Below, in pieces: positions 36,528-46,003 of a DNA stretch of 64,000 nt. The DNA comes from an uncultured bacterium. Lineage in GTDB: Bacteria > Bacillota > Clostridia > Lachnospirales > Lachnospiraceae. The position numbers and the translations under genes were made by a program. The notes beneath the pieces are model-generated. The model had not been told where the DNA came from and searched no databases. It worked only from the letters and a program-made list of their open reading frames with translations. Each line of letters starts with the position of its first letter. Positions within the stretch are counted from its first letter, which is position 1. The stretch spans positions 33,944 through 97,943 of the forward strand of contig CAMSTY010000004.1 in assembly GCA_947063875.1 (NCBI GenBank). Reading direction: 5' to 3'.

Positions 36528-38570
36528 ATGGAAAATAATAATCACCGGCCGCCGGAGAATGGCGGCAACAATAATAAAAACCAGGGACCGCAGAGCCAGT
36601 TTATGGTTATGCTGGTAGCCGCTATCATTACCTTGGTGGCAGTGTATATGATGCGTAACATCATGGTGACGGAGGGACGGGAGGAGATCAGCTATAACCA
36701 GTTTGTGGAGGAAGTAAACGCCGGATTGGTAGAGTCTGTCCTGGTGAAAAGCTCCGTCCTGGATATCACCTACAAGGATACCGTCAACGAGAAGAATCCG
36801 GCAAAGCAGTATTATGTGATCCGCTTGGGATCGGACTGGGATTTTTCCAGCCGTCTTCTGGAGCATGGGGTGGAGATCAACCAGGAACTGCAGGACAGCA
36901 GTGTTTTGCTGGAAAGCATCCTGAGTTTTGTGATTCCGTTTGTGATCATTGTAATATTTATGAATTTTATGATGAAGCGCATGGGCGGAGGCATCATGGG
37001 CGTGGGGAAGAGCACGGCCAAGATGTATATGCAGAAGGATACCGGGATCACCTTTGCCGATGTGGCAGGGGAGGATGAGGCGAAAGAGTCGCTGGTGGAA
37101 CTGGTGGATTTTTTGCAGAATCCCGGAAAATATACCCATATCGGAGCGCGTCTGCCCAAGGGAGCCCTGCTGGTGGGACCGCCAGGAACGGGCAAGACCC
37201 TGCTGGCCAGAGCGGTGGCAGGGGAAGCAAAAGTGCCGTTTTATTTTCTTTCCGGTTCGGATTTTATGGAGATGTACGTGGGAGTTGGCGCATCCCGGGT
37301 GAGGGACCTTTTCAAACAGGCTCAGCAGACCTCCCCTTGTATTATATTTATTGATGAGGTGGATTCCATCGGACGCAGCCGCAGCAATTATGGCGGCGGA
37401 GGGGAGTCGGAGCAGCAGCAGACCTTAAACCAGCTGCTCTCAGAGATGGATGGCGTTGACTCCTCCAAGGGGCTTTTGATCCTGGCGGCCACGAACCGTC
37501 CGGAGATTCTGGACCCGGCGCTTTTACGGCCGGGACGTTTCGACCGCCGGATTATCGTTGACAAGCCGGATCTGAAGGGCCGGGTGGAGATATTGAAGGT
37601 GCATGCCAAGAACGTTTCTTTGGATGATACGGTTGATCTGGATGCCATAGCCCTGGCCACATCCGGAGCGGTAGGTTCGGATCTGGCCAATATGATCAAT
37701 GAGGCGGCAATACTGGCAGTCAAGCATAAGAGGAATGCCGTATGCCAGAAGGATCTGTTTGAGGCAGTGGAAGTGGTGCTGGTGGGCAAAGAGAAGAAAG
37801 ACCGGGTGCTGAGCAAGGAAGAACGGCGGATCGTGTCCTACCATGAGGTGGGCCATGCGCTTTTGAGCGCTTTGCAAAAGGATGCCGAACCGGTACAGAA
37901 GATCACCATTGTACCGCGCACGATGGGCGCATTGGGATACGTGATGCACGTCCCGGAAGAAGAAAAGTACTTAAACAGCAAAAAAGAGATTCAGGCGATG
38001 CTGGTGGGATATTTGGGAGGCCGCGCGGCGGAGGAGATCGTATTTAATTCGGTTACTACCGGTGCCGCCAACGATATCGAACAGGCGACCCGTCTGGCCC
38101 GGGCGATGGTGACGCAGTATGGCATGTCGGAAAAATTCGGGCTTATGGGACTGACCACCCAGCAGGATCAGTATCTGACCGGCCGTGCGGTCATGAACTG
38201 CGGGGACGCCACGGCGGCGGAAGTGGACAACGAGATTATGCGGATTCTTAAGGAAGCGTATGACGAGGCAAAGCGGCTTCTGAGTGAGAACCGGGAAGTG
38301 ATGGATGAGATTGCGGAATTTCTGATCGAGAAAGAGACGATTACCGGAAAAGAATTTATGGAGATTTTCCGCCGGTGCAAGGGAATCCCGGAGCCGGAAG
38401 AAAAACCGGGAGAGGACTCAGAAGGGGGCTCAAAAGAGAAGGAGGACTCAGAAGAGAAGGAGGACTCAGAAGAGAGGCCGGAAGAGGAGCATCCTGCCAA
38501 AGAAGAATCAGAAACGGATCAGGAGAGTCAGGAAAGCCAAAAGGATTTTTCTGGCTGGACGGAAGTATAA
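36528..38570 (+). CDS. ftsH: ATP-dependent zinc metalloprotease FtsH
   Basis: A 680-residue membrane AAA+ protease that degrades short-lived and misassembled membrane proteins. Two N-terminal membrane segments (about 25-42 and 125-147) flank a small external domain. Walker A is GPPGTGKT (217-224), Walker B CIIFIDEVD, and the zinc site is HEVGH (439-443). The last 50 or so residues are an acidic Glu/Ser/Asp tail built on a tandem DNA repeat. AAGGAG precedes the start. The stop overlaps the ATG of the MATE gene. Confidence 0.97.
   Translation: MENNNHRPPENGGNNNKNQGPQSQFMVMLVAAIITLVAVYMMRNIMVTEGREEISYNQFVEEVNAGLVESVLVKSSVLDITYKDTVNEKNPAKQYYVIRLGSDWDFSSRLLEHGVEINQELQDSSVLLESILSFVIPFVIIVIFMNFMMKRMGGGIMGVGKSTAKMYMQKDTGITFADVAGEDEAKESLVELVDFLQNPGKYTHIGARLPKGALLVGPPGTGKTLLARAVAGEAKVPFYFLSGSDFMEMYVGVGASRVRDLFKQAQQTSPCIIFIDEVDSIGRSRSNYGGGGESEQQQTLNQLLSEMDGVDSSKGLLILAATNRPEILDPALLRPGRFDRRIIVDKPDLKGRVEILKVHAKNVSLDDTVDLDAIALATSGAVGSDLANMINEAAILAVKHKRNAVCQKDLFEAVEVVLVGKEKKDRVLSKEERRIVSYHEVGHALLSALQKDAEPVQKITIVPRTMGALGYVMHVPEEEKYLNSKKEIQAMLVGYLGGRAAEEIVFNSVTTGAANDIEQATRLARAMVTQYGMSEKFGLMGLTTQQDQYLTGRAVMNCGDATAAEVDNEIMRILKEAYDEAKRLLSENREVMDEIAEFLIEKETITGKEFMEIFRRCKGIPEPEEKPGEDSEGGSKEKEDSEEKEDSEERPEEEHPAKEESETDQESQESQKDFSGWTEV
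38436..38471 (+). repeat. 18-bp tandem repeat in the ftsH tail
   Basis: Two perfect 18-base copies with degenerate copies on both sides, encoding repeated EKEDSE. In-frame, so copy number could vary without breaking the gene. Confidence 0.8.
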
Positions 38571-39904
38571 TGAAAACACTGGATTTGACAAAAGGAAATA
38601 TTACCAAAACGTTGCTGCAGTTTGCATTGCCCATGATTGCGGGCAATCTGCTGCAGCAGATGTATAACGTGACGGACACCCTGATTGTGGGCCGTTATAT
38701 CGGAAGAGAAGCGCTGGCAGCGGTAGGTTCGGCCTATACGCTGATGACGTTTCTCAATTCTATTTTGCTTGGATTTTGCATGGGAAGCGGAGTGATGCTC
38801 TCAGTCTGTTATGGGAAAAAGGATTTTGGGCGGATGAAGCAGGGGATGTTTTTGTCCTTTGTGATGATCGGGCTGCTGACCCTGATTATGAATGGGGCAG
38901 TATTTGCAGGCCTGGACGGGATTCTGGCTTTTTTGCAGGTGCCGCAGGAGGTTTACGGGCAGATGCGGGAATACCTTTGGATTATTTTCTGGGGTATTGC
39001 CTCCATTTTTCTCTATAATTATGTGGCATCGCTGCTGCGGGCGGTGGGAAATTCCGTAGTGCCGTTGATATTTTTGGGGATCTCTGCAGTGTCTAATATT
39101 ATTTTGGATTTGGTGTTTGTACTGGTGTTTGATCAGGGGATTGCAGGGGCGGCCTGGGCAACTGTGCTGGCGCAGATATTTTCCGGCGTCGGGATTGCCT
39201 TTTACACATTGGCAAAATTTCCGGAGCTGCGGCCGGAAAGAATGTGGATGCGGTGGGATTGGCAGGTGCTTCAGGAGATATTTCAGCTTTCTTTTCTGAC
39301 CAGCGTACAGCAGTCGGTGATGAATTTTGGCATTTTGATGGTTCAGGGACTGGTCAACAGCTTCGGGCCAGTGGTGATGGCCGCTTTTGCGGCGGCAGTG
39401 AAGATTGATTCCTTTGCCTATATGCCGGTGCAGGATTTCGGCAATGCGTTTTCTACCTTTGTGGCTCAGAATGTCGGGGCGGGAGAAAGCGGGCGGATCA
39501 AAAAAGGAATCCGCAGCGCATGGGTCTGCACGTTTCTGTTCTGCCTGCTGATTACTGCCGGAGTATGTCTGTTTGCAAGAGAATTGCTCCTTATCTTTAT
39601 CCGGCCGGAGGAATGGGAGGTGCTGGCAGTGGGAGTCGGATATCTGCGGATGGAAGGCGCTTTTTATTGCCTGATCGGCTTTCTGTTTCTTTTTTACGGA
39701 TATTTCCGTGCCATGGGGCGGCCGGGAATGTCCGTGGTGCTGACGGTAATTTCCCTGGGGACCCGGGTGATCCTTGCTTACACACTCTCCTCGGTGCCAT
39801 GGATCGGAGTAAAAGGAATCTGGGCAGCCGTGCCAATCGGGTGGTTTTTAGCGGATGTGGCTGGACTGCTTGCAAATTCTTACATTTTCCGAACCCGATT
39901 GTAA
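38570..39904 (+). CDS. MATE family efflux transporter
   Basis: A 444-residue protein with about twelve membrane segments. The family hallmark PMIAGNLLQQMYNVTDTLIVGRYIG is visible in two pieces (PMIAGNLLQQMYN, TDTLIVGRYIG) in the first helices, with AVKIDSFAYMPVQDFGNA in the second half. MATE proteins export drugs or metabolites using sodium or proton gradients. The ATG at 38570 shares its A with the ftsH stop, implying translational coupling. The substrate is unknown. Confidence 0.92.
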   Translation: MKTLDLTKGNITKTLLQFALPMIAGNLLQQMYNVTDTLIVGRYIGREALAAVGSAYTLMTFLNSILLGFCMGSGVMLSVCYGKKDFGRMKQGMFLSFVMIGLLTLIMNGAVFAGLDGILAFLQVPQEVYGQMREYLWIIFWGIASIFLYNYVASLLRAVGNSVVPLIFLGISAVSNIILDLVFVLVFDQGIAGAAWATVLAQIFSGVGIAFYTLAKFPELRPERMWMRWDWQVLQEIFQLSFLTSVQQSVMNFGILMVQGLVNSFGPVVMAAFAAAVKIDSFAYMPVQDFGNAFSTFVAQNVGAGESGRIKKGIRSAWVCTFLFCLLITAGVCLFARELLLIFIRPEEWEVLAVGVGYLRMEGAFYCLIGFLFLFYGYFRAMGRPGMSVVLTVISLGTRVILAYTLSSVPWIGVKGIWAAVPIGWFLADVAGLLANSYIFRTRL

Positions 39905-40024
39905 CCGGCTTCATAATGTGGTATAATTTTTAAGGAACACTTCACGGACATGGTACACTGTCCGTAATTGACGAAAGAGAGCGTGTACTGCGTCACCGCC
40001 CATCGAAAAAAGGAGGTAGGAGAG

Positions 40025-40465
40025 ATGATACCCATCTATTGGCTGATAGGTTTCGTTGTACTGGTGGGGATTGAGATAGCTACCATGGCACTGACCACCA
40101 TCTGGTTTGCCGGAGGCGCTGTTGTCGCCTTTATACTGTCTTTGTTCGATACCAGCATAGAAATCCAGCTGGCAGCATTTGTAGCCACGTCGTTTGTGCT
40201 GCTGTTTCTCACAAGGCCGTTTGCATCAAAATATGTCAACAGCCAGACGGTGAAGACCAATGCGCAGGAACTGATTGGCAAAGAGGCGCGTGTTACGGTT
40301 GAGATCAACAATGTGCTGGGGACTGGTTCGGCCATTGCAGGCGGTCAGGAATGGACGGCCAGATCCAGGAAGCCGGAGGCGGTCTATACGGTCGGGACCG
40401 TGGTAAAGATTCAGGGGATTGAAGGAGTAAAGCTGATTGTAGAGAAGTTACAGGAGGAAGCATAA
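40025..40465 (+). CDS. NfeD family membrane protein
   Basis: A 146-residue short NfeD. Three or so membrane segments occupy residues 1-75, and the C-terminal OB-fold domain (LIGKEARVTVEINNVLGTG, then GQEWTARS) follows. NfeD proteins partner with SPFH/stomatin proteins in membrane microdomains, and such a gene follows after one base. AAAGGAGGTAGGAGAG precedes the ATG at 40025. Confidence 0.92.
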   Translation: MIPIYWLIGFVVLVGIEIATMALTTIWFAGGAVVAFILSLFDTSIEIQLAAFVATSFVLLFLTRPFASKYVNSQTVKTNAQELIGKEARVTVEINNVLGTGSAIAGGQEWTARSRKPEAVYTVGTVVKIQGIEGVKLIVEKLQEEA

Positions 40466-40466
40466 T

Positions 40467-41396
40467 ATGGGAGCAATTATTATTTTTCTGATACTGTTGA
40501 TTGTGATACTGGTCGTTTTGGTATCCTGTGTCCGTATTGTACCTCAGGCCTCCGCGCTGGTGGTGGAACGTCTGGGCGCATATCTGGGCACATGGCATGT
40601 GGGGGTGCATTTCCTTCTGCCGTTTGTGGACCGGGTAGCGAAAAAGGTAGTCCTGAAGGAGCAGGTGGTAGATTTTGCACCGCAGCCGGTGATAACAAAA
40701 GATAATGTCACGATGCGTATTGACACGGTGGTGTTTTTTCAGATTACAGATCCAAAGCTGTTTGCGTATGGTGTGGAGAATCCCATTATGGCGATAGAGA
40801 ATCTGACGGCCACGACCCTGCGTAATATCATCGGCGATCTGGAACTGGATCAGACCCTGACTTCCAGAGAGACGATCAATACCAAGATGCGGGCGTCTCT
40901 GGATGTGGCGACCGACCCCTGGGGGATCAAGGTAAACCGGGTGGAGTTGAAGAACATCATCCCCCCGGCAGCGATTCAGGATGCCATGGAAAAGCAGATG
41001 AAGGCAGAGCGCGAGCGGCGTGAGGCGATTCTGCGGGCGGAAGGTGAGAAGAAATCCACGATATTGGTAGCAGAGGGCAAAAAGGAATCGGCGATTCTGG
41101 ATGCGGAGGCAGATAAGCAGGCGGCGATTCTTCATGCGGAGGCAGAAAAAGAAAAGCGGATCAAGGAGGCAGAGGGTGAAGCAGAGGCGATTCTGAAGGT
41201 GCAGCAGGCCAATGCCAACGGTATCCGTTATCTGAAGGAGGCAGGCGCAGACGAGGCTGTTTTAAGACTCAAGAGCCTGGAGGCATTTATGGCGGCCGCC
41301 GACGGAAAAGCGACAAAGATTATTATTCCCTCTGAGATTCAGAGCATTGCCGGATTGGTAAAGTCTCTGACGGAAGTCGGAAAAGAAGAAAAGTAA
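40467..41396 (+). CDS. SPFH domain (stomatin/QmcA-like) membrane protein
   Basis: A 309-residue protein. One N-terminal membrane anchor (IIIFLILLIVILVVLVSCV) is followed by the band-7/SPFH domain (VPQASALVVERLGAYLGTW onward) and a long Ala/Glu/Lys-rich coiled coil (about 175-245) with repeated EAEKEKRIKEAEGEAEA-like text. Such proteins form large oligomeric cages or rafts in the membrane, often affecting protease activity; FtsH is encoded just upstream. Co-transcribed with nfeD. Confidence 0.93.
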   Translation: MGAIIIFLILLIVILVVLVSCVRIVPQASALVVERLGAYLGTWHVGVHFLLPFVDRVAKKVVLKEQVVDFAPQPVITKDNVTMRIDTVVFFQITDPKLFAYGVENPIMAIENLTATTLRNIIGDLELDQTLTSRETINTKMRASLDVATDPWGIKVNRVELKNIIPPAAIQDAMEKQMKAERERREAILRAEGEKKSTILVAEGKKESAILDAEADKQAAILHAEAEKEKRIKEAEGEAEAILKVQQANANGIRYLKEAGADEAVLRLKSLEAFMAAADGKATKIIIPSEIQSIAGLVKSLTEVGKEEK

Positions 41397-41421
41397 ATTT
41401 CCTGTTGCGGGAGGGAACGGT

Positions 41422-41460
41422 AAAAGGCCATTTTCAGAGAAGGACTGGAGTGGCTTTTTG
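41422..41460 (+). terminator. Terminator of the nfeD-SPFH operon
   Basis: AAAAGGCCA pairs with TGGCTTTTT around an 18-base loop; the 3' arm runs into the T stretch. Confidence 0.65.
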
Positions 41461-41501
41461 CATTTTATTCATTTTTTATAAAAGAGAAAAAAGAAGAAAT
41501 C

Positions 41502-41530
41502 TTGACATGGATTGTCCCTTATAGTAAGTT
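41502..41530 (+). promoter_or_regulatory. argF promoter
   Basis: Perfect TTGACA (41502-41507), 17 bases, weak TAAGTT (41525-41530). No ARG-box-like operator was recognised. Confidence 0.6.
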
Positions 41531-41575
41531 ATAGATAATTAATCAGGAATGAGGAAATATATGGAGGAGCCATTT

Positions 41576-42565
41576 ATGAATTTAAAAGGAAGAAGCTTTT
41601 TGACATTGAAGGATTTTACGGCGGAGGAGATTTTATATCTGCTGGATTTTGCGGCTGATCTCAAGGCAAAAAAGAAGGCAGGGGTCCTGGCCAGGCTTTG
41701 TGAGGGAAAGAATATCGCTTTGATTTTTGAGAAAACCAGTACCAGGACCCGCTGTTCTTTTGAGGTGGCGGCGCAGGATTTGGGAATGGGGAGCACCTAT
41801 CTGGACCCGTCTGGTTCGCAGATTGGCAAGAAGGAGAGTATTGCGGATACCGCACGGGTACTGGGCCGGATTTATGATGGCATTGAATACCGCGGATATG
41901 GTCAGGAGATCGTTGAGGAACTGGCCCGTTATGCGGGAGTGCCCGTATGGAACGGCCTTACAAATGAGTACCATCCGACGCAGATCCTGGCGGACATGCT
42001 GACCATCCGGGAGAATTTCGGGAAACTGGAGGGACTTAAATTAGTCTATATGGGAGACGCCAGATATAATATGGGGAATTCCTTGATGGTAGGATGCGCA
42101 AAGCTGGGGATGGACTTTGTGGCGTGTGCACCGAAAAAATATTTTCCGGATTCACAGCTGGTTGAGCAGTGCCGGGAATATGCAGCGGCCTCCGGCGGAA
42201 GCATCACCCTGACAGAGGATGTAAAAGCGGGAACCGCAGGAGCGGATATCATTTATACGGATGTGTGGGTATCTATGGGAGAACCGGATGAGGTGTGGGA
42301 GGAGAGAATCCGCGAGCTGACGCCGTACCGGGTGACAGCGCAGGTGATGGAGAATGCAGCAAAGCAGGCGATCTTCCTTCACTGCCTGCCGGCTTTCCAT
42401 GATCTGAAAACCAGAATCGGCAAAGAGATGGGAGAACGTTTCAATATCACGGAAATGGAAGTGACCGACGAGGTGTTTGAGTCCGGGCAGTCCAAGGTGT
42501 TTGATGAGGCTGAGAACCGTATGCATACAATCAAGGCCGTGATGGCGGCGACCCTTGTGGAATAA
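41576..42565 (+). CDS. argF: Ornithine carbamoyltransferase
   Basis: A 329-residue OTCase of normal length. It makes citrulline from ornithine and carbamoyl phosphate. The carbamoyl-phosphate motif STRTRCSFE is near residue 55 and the ornithine-site HCLPAFHD near 270. It could serve biosynthesis or, with arginine deiminase, catabolism; no other arg genes lie nearby. ATG 41576 has GGAGGA 7 bases upstream, better than 41549. The next gene starts 10 bases after its stop. Confidence 0.95.
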   Translation: MNLKGRSFLTLKDFTAEEILYLLDFAADLKAKKKAGVLARLCEGKNIALIFEKTSTRTRCSFEVAAQDLGMGSTYLDPSGSQIGKKESIADTARVLGRIYDGIEYRGYGQEIVEELARYAGVPVWNGLTNEYHPTQILADMLTIRENFGKLEGLKLVYMGDARYNMGNSLMVGCAKLGMDFVACAPKKYFPDSQLVEQCREYAAASGGSITLTEDVKAGTAGADIIYTDVWVSMGEPDEVWEERIRELTPYRVTAQVMENAAKQAIFLHCLPAFHDLKTRIGKEMGERFNITEMEVTDEVFESGQSKVFDEAENRMHTIKAVMAATLVE

Positions 42566-42575
42566 GGAGCAGGGT

Positions 42576-42881
42576 ATGGTGAACCAGGAGAGGAAGAGAA
42601 ACCATCGGAATGAAGCGATGATGCTGGATCTTCTGCATATTGTGATTGGGATACTGGTAGTGATCTGCGCGGTGCTGGCATTTCTGGAGCCGGAGAAGAA
42701 TCAGTTTCTGTTTCCGGTTATTTTCTGGCTGGCCGGGTTGCTTAACGGTGCCAGCGGCTGGTATCGGCTGAAAAACAGCGGCAGAGATAAGAAACGGAAG
42801 GTGAACGGAGTTATCTTATGTATGCTTGCGGTGATTTTGGTACTGGTCGGTGTGGCCAGTGCGATTAGTATCCGGAGGTAA
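42576..42881 (+). CDS. Small membrane protein of unknown function
   Basis: A 101-residue protein with a basic N-terminus (NQERKRNHRNEA) and three predicted membrane helices (LLHIVIGILVVICAVLAFL, FPVIFWLAGLLNGASGW, VILCMLAVILVLVGVASAI). AAGGAG lies 7 bases before the ATG. It is sandwiched between argF and birA, and its stop overlaps the birA start, so all three are probably one transcript. No family recognised with certainty. Confidence 0.75.
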   Translation: MVNQERKRNHRNEAMMLDLLHIVIGILVVICAVLAFLEPEKNQFLFPVIFWLAGLLNGASGWYRLKNSGRDKKRKVNGVILCMLAVILVLVGVASAISIRR

Positions 42882-43861
42882 TGGTGAAAACAGAGATATT
42901 AAAAATGTTAAAGGGCACGGCAGGATATGTGTCGGGCCAGGAATTATGTGAGCGCCTGGGGGTTTCAAGAACTGCCGTGTGGAAGGTGATCCGGCAGCTT
43001 CAGGAGGATGGATATGAGATTGAAGCTATCCGTAACCGGGGCTATCATTTGAAAAAAAGCGAGGATGTATTTACCAGGGAAGAGATTTGCAGCGCGCTGC
43101 ATACAAAATGGGTCGGACGGAACCTGGTGTTTCTGGATGTGACGGATTCCACGAACAATGAGGCCCGCCGCCGTGCCGAGGAGGGTGCTCCAAATGGCAC
43201 CTTGGTGGTGGCCCTGGAACAGAACGCAGGCAAGGGCCGGCGCGGGAGAACCTGGTTTTCAACGAGCGGGGCGGGGATCTGGATGAGCCTGCTGCTGCGG
43301 CCGGAGATTCCGCCGGAATGTGCGTCTATGCTGACGCTGGTGGCCGCTCTGGCGGTGGAGGCCGCCATTTACCAGGTAACCGGGCTGGAGGGGCAGATTA
43401 AGTGGCCCAATGATGTGGTTTTGGATGAGAAAAAAGTCTGCGGGATTCTGACGGAGATGAGCACCGAGATGGAGCGCATCCATTATGTAGTGGTGGGCAT
43501 TGGCATCAATGTCAGCATTACGGAGTTTCCGGAGGAACTTCAGGATAAGGCGACTTCCATATCGCTATGTACGGATAAGACGGTGAACCGGGCGGAACTG
43601 ACGGCTGCTGTCGCCAAGGCGTGGGAGGAGTATTACGGGCGCTTCCTGCAGACATTGGATCTGAGCCTGCTGATAGAAGAATACAGCCGGCATCTGATTA
43701 ACAGGGACCGGGAGGTGAAGGTCTTGACGCCAGGAGACACTTACAGCGGCATTTGCCGGGGAATCAATAAAAAAGGAGAACTTCTGGTTGAAACTTCAGA
43801 GGGGATGCGTGAGGTGATGTCGGGAGAGGTATCCGTACGGGGGATCTACAGCTATGTGTAA
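42881..43861 (+). CDS. birA: Bifunctional biotin ligase / biotin operon repressor
   Basis: A 326-residue BirA with the N-terminal winged helix (SGQELCERLGVSRTAVWKVI, residues 19-38), the catalytic core with the biotinyl-AMP loop GKGRRGRTWFS near 115 and KWPNDVVLDEKKVCGIL near 175, and a C-terminal SH3-like domain. It biotinylates carrier proteins such as the AccB at the window start and probably represses biotin genes. The ATG overlaps the preceding stop. Confidence 0.95.
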   Translation: MVKTEILKMLKGTAGYVSGQELCERLGVSRTAVWKVIRQLQEDGYEIEAIRNRGYHLKKSEDVFTREEICSALHTKWVGRNLVFLDVTDSTNNEARRRAEEGAPNGTLVVALEQNAGKGRRGRTWFSTSGAGIWMSLLLRPEIPPECASMLTLVAALAVEAAIYQVTGLEGQIKWPNDVVLDEKKVCGILTEMSTEMERIHYVVVGIGINVSITEFPEELQDKATSISLCTDKTVNRAELTAAVAKAWEEYYGRFLQTLDLSLLIEEYSRHLINRDREVKVLTPGDTYSGICRGINKKGELLVETSEGMREVMSGEVSVRGIYSYV

Positions 43862-44939
43862 ATATGAGACTGCGCCTGCCGATCCGGCCATATCCGATAA
43901 AGAACGTCTGCGTTTGATAAATGAGCCGCTGCTGACGTGGTATCACGCCAATGCGCGGACGCTTCCCTGGAGAGAGAATCCCAAGCCTTACCGGGTCTGG
44001 ATTTCTGAAATCATGCTTCAGCAGACCAGAATTGAAGCAGTAAAGCCGTATTTTGACCGTTTTATGCAGGCTTTGCCAGAGGTGGCAGATCTGGCGGCGG
44101 TAGAGGACGACCGCCTGATGAAGCTTTGGGAAGGCCTGGGATACTATAACCGGGCAAGGAATCTCAAAAAAGCAGCGCAGCAGATTGTCGATGAATATGG
44201 AGGAGAGATGCCGCCGCGGTATCAGGATTTAGTGAAGCTGCCTGGAATCGGCAGCTATACGGCGGGAGCGATCGCCTCCATCGCCTTTCATGAAGCGGTG
44301 CCGGCCGTGGACGGCAATGTGCTGAGAGTGCTTTCCCGTGTCCTGGTAAGCAGGGAGGATATTTTAAAACAGTCCACAAAAAAGCGGATGGAGGCAATGC
44401 TGACAGAGACGATGCCGAAGCAGGATGCGGGTTCTTTTAATCAGGGGATTATGGAACTGGGAGAGACGATCTGTGTGCCGAACGGAAAACCAAGATGTGA
44501 GGTGTGTCCGTTGGGAAAACTTTGTCTTGCATCCCGGCAGAGTCTTACCGATGAGATTCCGGTAAAAACCCCTCCCAAAAAACGCAGGTGTGAAAAACGG
44601 ACCGTGTGCATTCTGGAATGCCAGGATCGGATCGGACTTCACAAACGGGAGAATACAGGGCTTTTAGCTTCCCTGTATGAGTTGCCGAATGTGATCGGAC
44701 ACTTAAAGTGCGAACAGCTGGCAGAGGCTTTCGGACTGAATCCGGCAGATATCCTCGTCTGTGAATCGCTTCCGGAGGCAAAGCATATATTTTCTCATGT
44801 GGAATGGCATATGACCGGGTATCGTATCCGAATGAAAGGTGAACTGCCAAAAGGCTATATTGCGGCAGGAAAAGATGAATTAAAGACAATTTATCCGCTT
44901 CCGAATGCGTTTGGCAGGTATACAAAGCTGATAAAATGA
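43854..44939 (+). CDS. mutY: Adenine DNA glycosylase
   Basis: A 361-residue MutY. It removes adenine mispaired with 8-oxoguanine, complementing MutM encoded at 20.5 kb. The catalytic Glu is in SEIMLQQTRIEAV, the helix-hairpin-helix is LPGIGSYTAGAIA with the following Asp in AVDGNVLRVLSR, and the iron-sulfur cluster Cys pattern is C-x6-C-x2-C-x5-C in CVPNGKPRCEVCPLGKLC. A NUDIX-like C-terminal domain recognises 8-oxoG. Overlaps birA by 8 bases. Confidence 0.95.
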   Translation: MCKYETAPADPAISDKERLRLINEPLLTWYHANARTLPWRENPKPYRVWISEIMLQQTRIEAVKPYFDRFMQALPEVADLAAVEDDRLMKLWEGLGYYNRARNLKKAAQQIVDEYGGEMPPRYQDLVKLPGIGSYTAGAIASIAFHEAVPAVDGNVLRVLSRVLVSREDILKQSTKKRMEAMLTETMPKQDAGSFNQGIMELGETICVPNGKPRCEVCPLGKLCLASRQSLTDEIPVKTPPKKRRCEKRTVCILECQDRIGLHKRENTGLLASLYELPNVIGHLKCEQLAEAFGLNPADILVCESLPEAKHIFSHVEWHMTGYRIRMKGELPKGYIAAGKDELKTIYPLPNAFGRYTKLIK

Positions 44940-44968
44940 GGATAATGAAAGAGAGGTGGGCATCCGGC

Positions 44969-45886
44969 ATGGAAGAAAATAGAAAAATGCTGCTGATTAT
45001 TAATCCGAAATCCGGGAAGGGACAAATCAAAAACCGATTGCTGGAGATTTTGGACGTCTTTGCAAAACATGGATATGAGATACAGGTGCATATTACCCAG
45101 CAGGCGATGGAGGCCAGAGATATAGCAAAGCGATATGGCGGCAGTATGGATTTGGTAGTGTGCAGCGGCGGGGATGGCACCTTAAACGAGACAATTTCCG
45201 GGTTGATGGAGCTGGAGAGCCGTCCGGAATTGGGGTATATTCCGGCGGGTTCGACGAATGACTTTGCCGCCAGCCTGAAGATCCCCCGTCAGATGGCAAC
45301 GGCTGCATTGGCGGCGGCAGGAGGGGAACCTTATTCGATTGATATCGGAAAGTTTGGCCCGGAGAGATATTTTGTCTATGTGGCAGGATTCGGCGCTTTT
45401 ACGGAGGTTTCTTACCTGACTTCCCAGGACAAGAAAAATCTGTTAGGACATCAGGCGTATGTGCTGGAGGGCGTGAAAAGCTTATCCTCTATTAAATCCT
45501 ACTCTTTGAAAATAACAGGAACGGAACAAAAATACGAGGGGGATTTTATATTTGGCATTGTGACCAATACGGTCAGTGTTGGCGGGTTTAAGGGATTAGT
45601 AAGGCAAAATGTGTCTTTGTGTGACGGACTTTTTGAGGTGCTGCTGATAGAGATACCCAAAACGCCGTTAGAATTGAGCAGTATCGTTTCCAGCCTGCTG
45701 CTAAAGGACGAGAAATGCGAGCTGGTTCACAAATTTAAAACCTCATTCCTGACAGTAGAGGGAGAAGAAGCGGTGGATTGGGTTTTGGATGGAGAATTTG
45801 GCGGAAGCCATACTTCCATAACAATAGAAAATCTTTGTCAGCAAATAGGAATACGGAGAATTTTGACGAAAAACCTGAAAAAATAG
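44969..45886 (+). CDS. Diacylglycerol/lipid kinase (YegS/DgkB family)
   Basis: A 305-residue lipid kinase. The nucleotide motifs NPKSGKGQIKN near residue 10, CSGGDGTLNE near 70 and GYIPAGSTNDFA near 92 are family signatures. Members phosphorylate diacylglycerol or similar lipids to recycle them into phospholipid synthesis. The ATG at 44969 gives the usual short N-terminus before the first strand; ATGs at 44936 (overlapping the mutY stop) and 44945 are possible. Confidence 0.9.
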   Translation: MEENRKMLLIINPKSGKGQIKNRLLEILDVFAKHGYEIQVHITQQAMEARDIAKRYGGSMDLVVCSGGDGTLNETISGLMELESRPELGYIPAGSTNDFAASLKIPRQMATAALAAAGGEPYSIDIGKFGPERYFVYVAGFGAFTEVSYLTSQDKKNLLGHQAYVLEGVKSLSSIKSYSLKITGTEQKYEGDFIFGIVTNTVSVGGFKGLVRQNVSLCDGLFEVLLIEIPKTPLELSSIVSSLLLKDEKCELVHKFKTSFLTVEGEEAVDWVLDGEFGGSHTSITIENLCQQIGIRRILTKNLKK

Positions 45887-45917
45887 CAAAAACATAAGAA
45901 AAATGAAAAGAAACATG

Positions 45918-45946
45918 TTGAAATTTGAGGGTTGCTGCTATATAAT
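45918..45946 (+). promoter_or_regulatory. rpoD promoter
   Basis: TTGAAA (45918-45923), 17 bases, perfect TATAAT (45941-45946), about 58 bases before the GTG start. Confidence 0.8.
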
Positions 45947-46003
45947 GATATGTTGAGTAGGTTTTTACTATGTTAGTTACCCTTAAGTGAAAGGACGTTA
46001 CCT

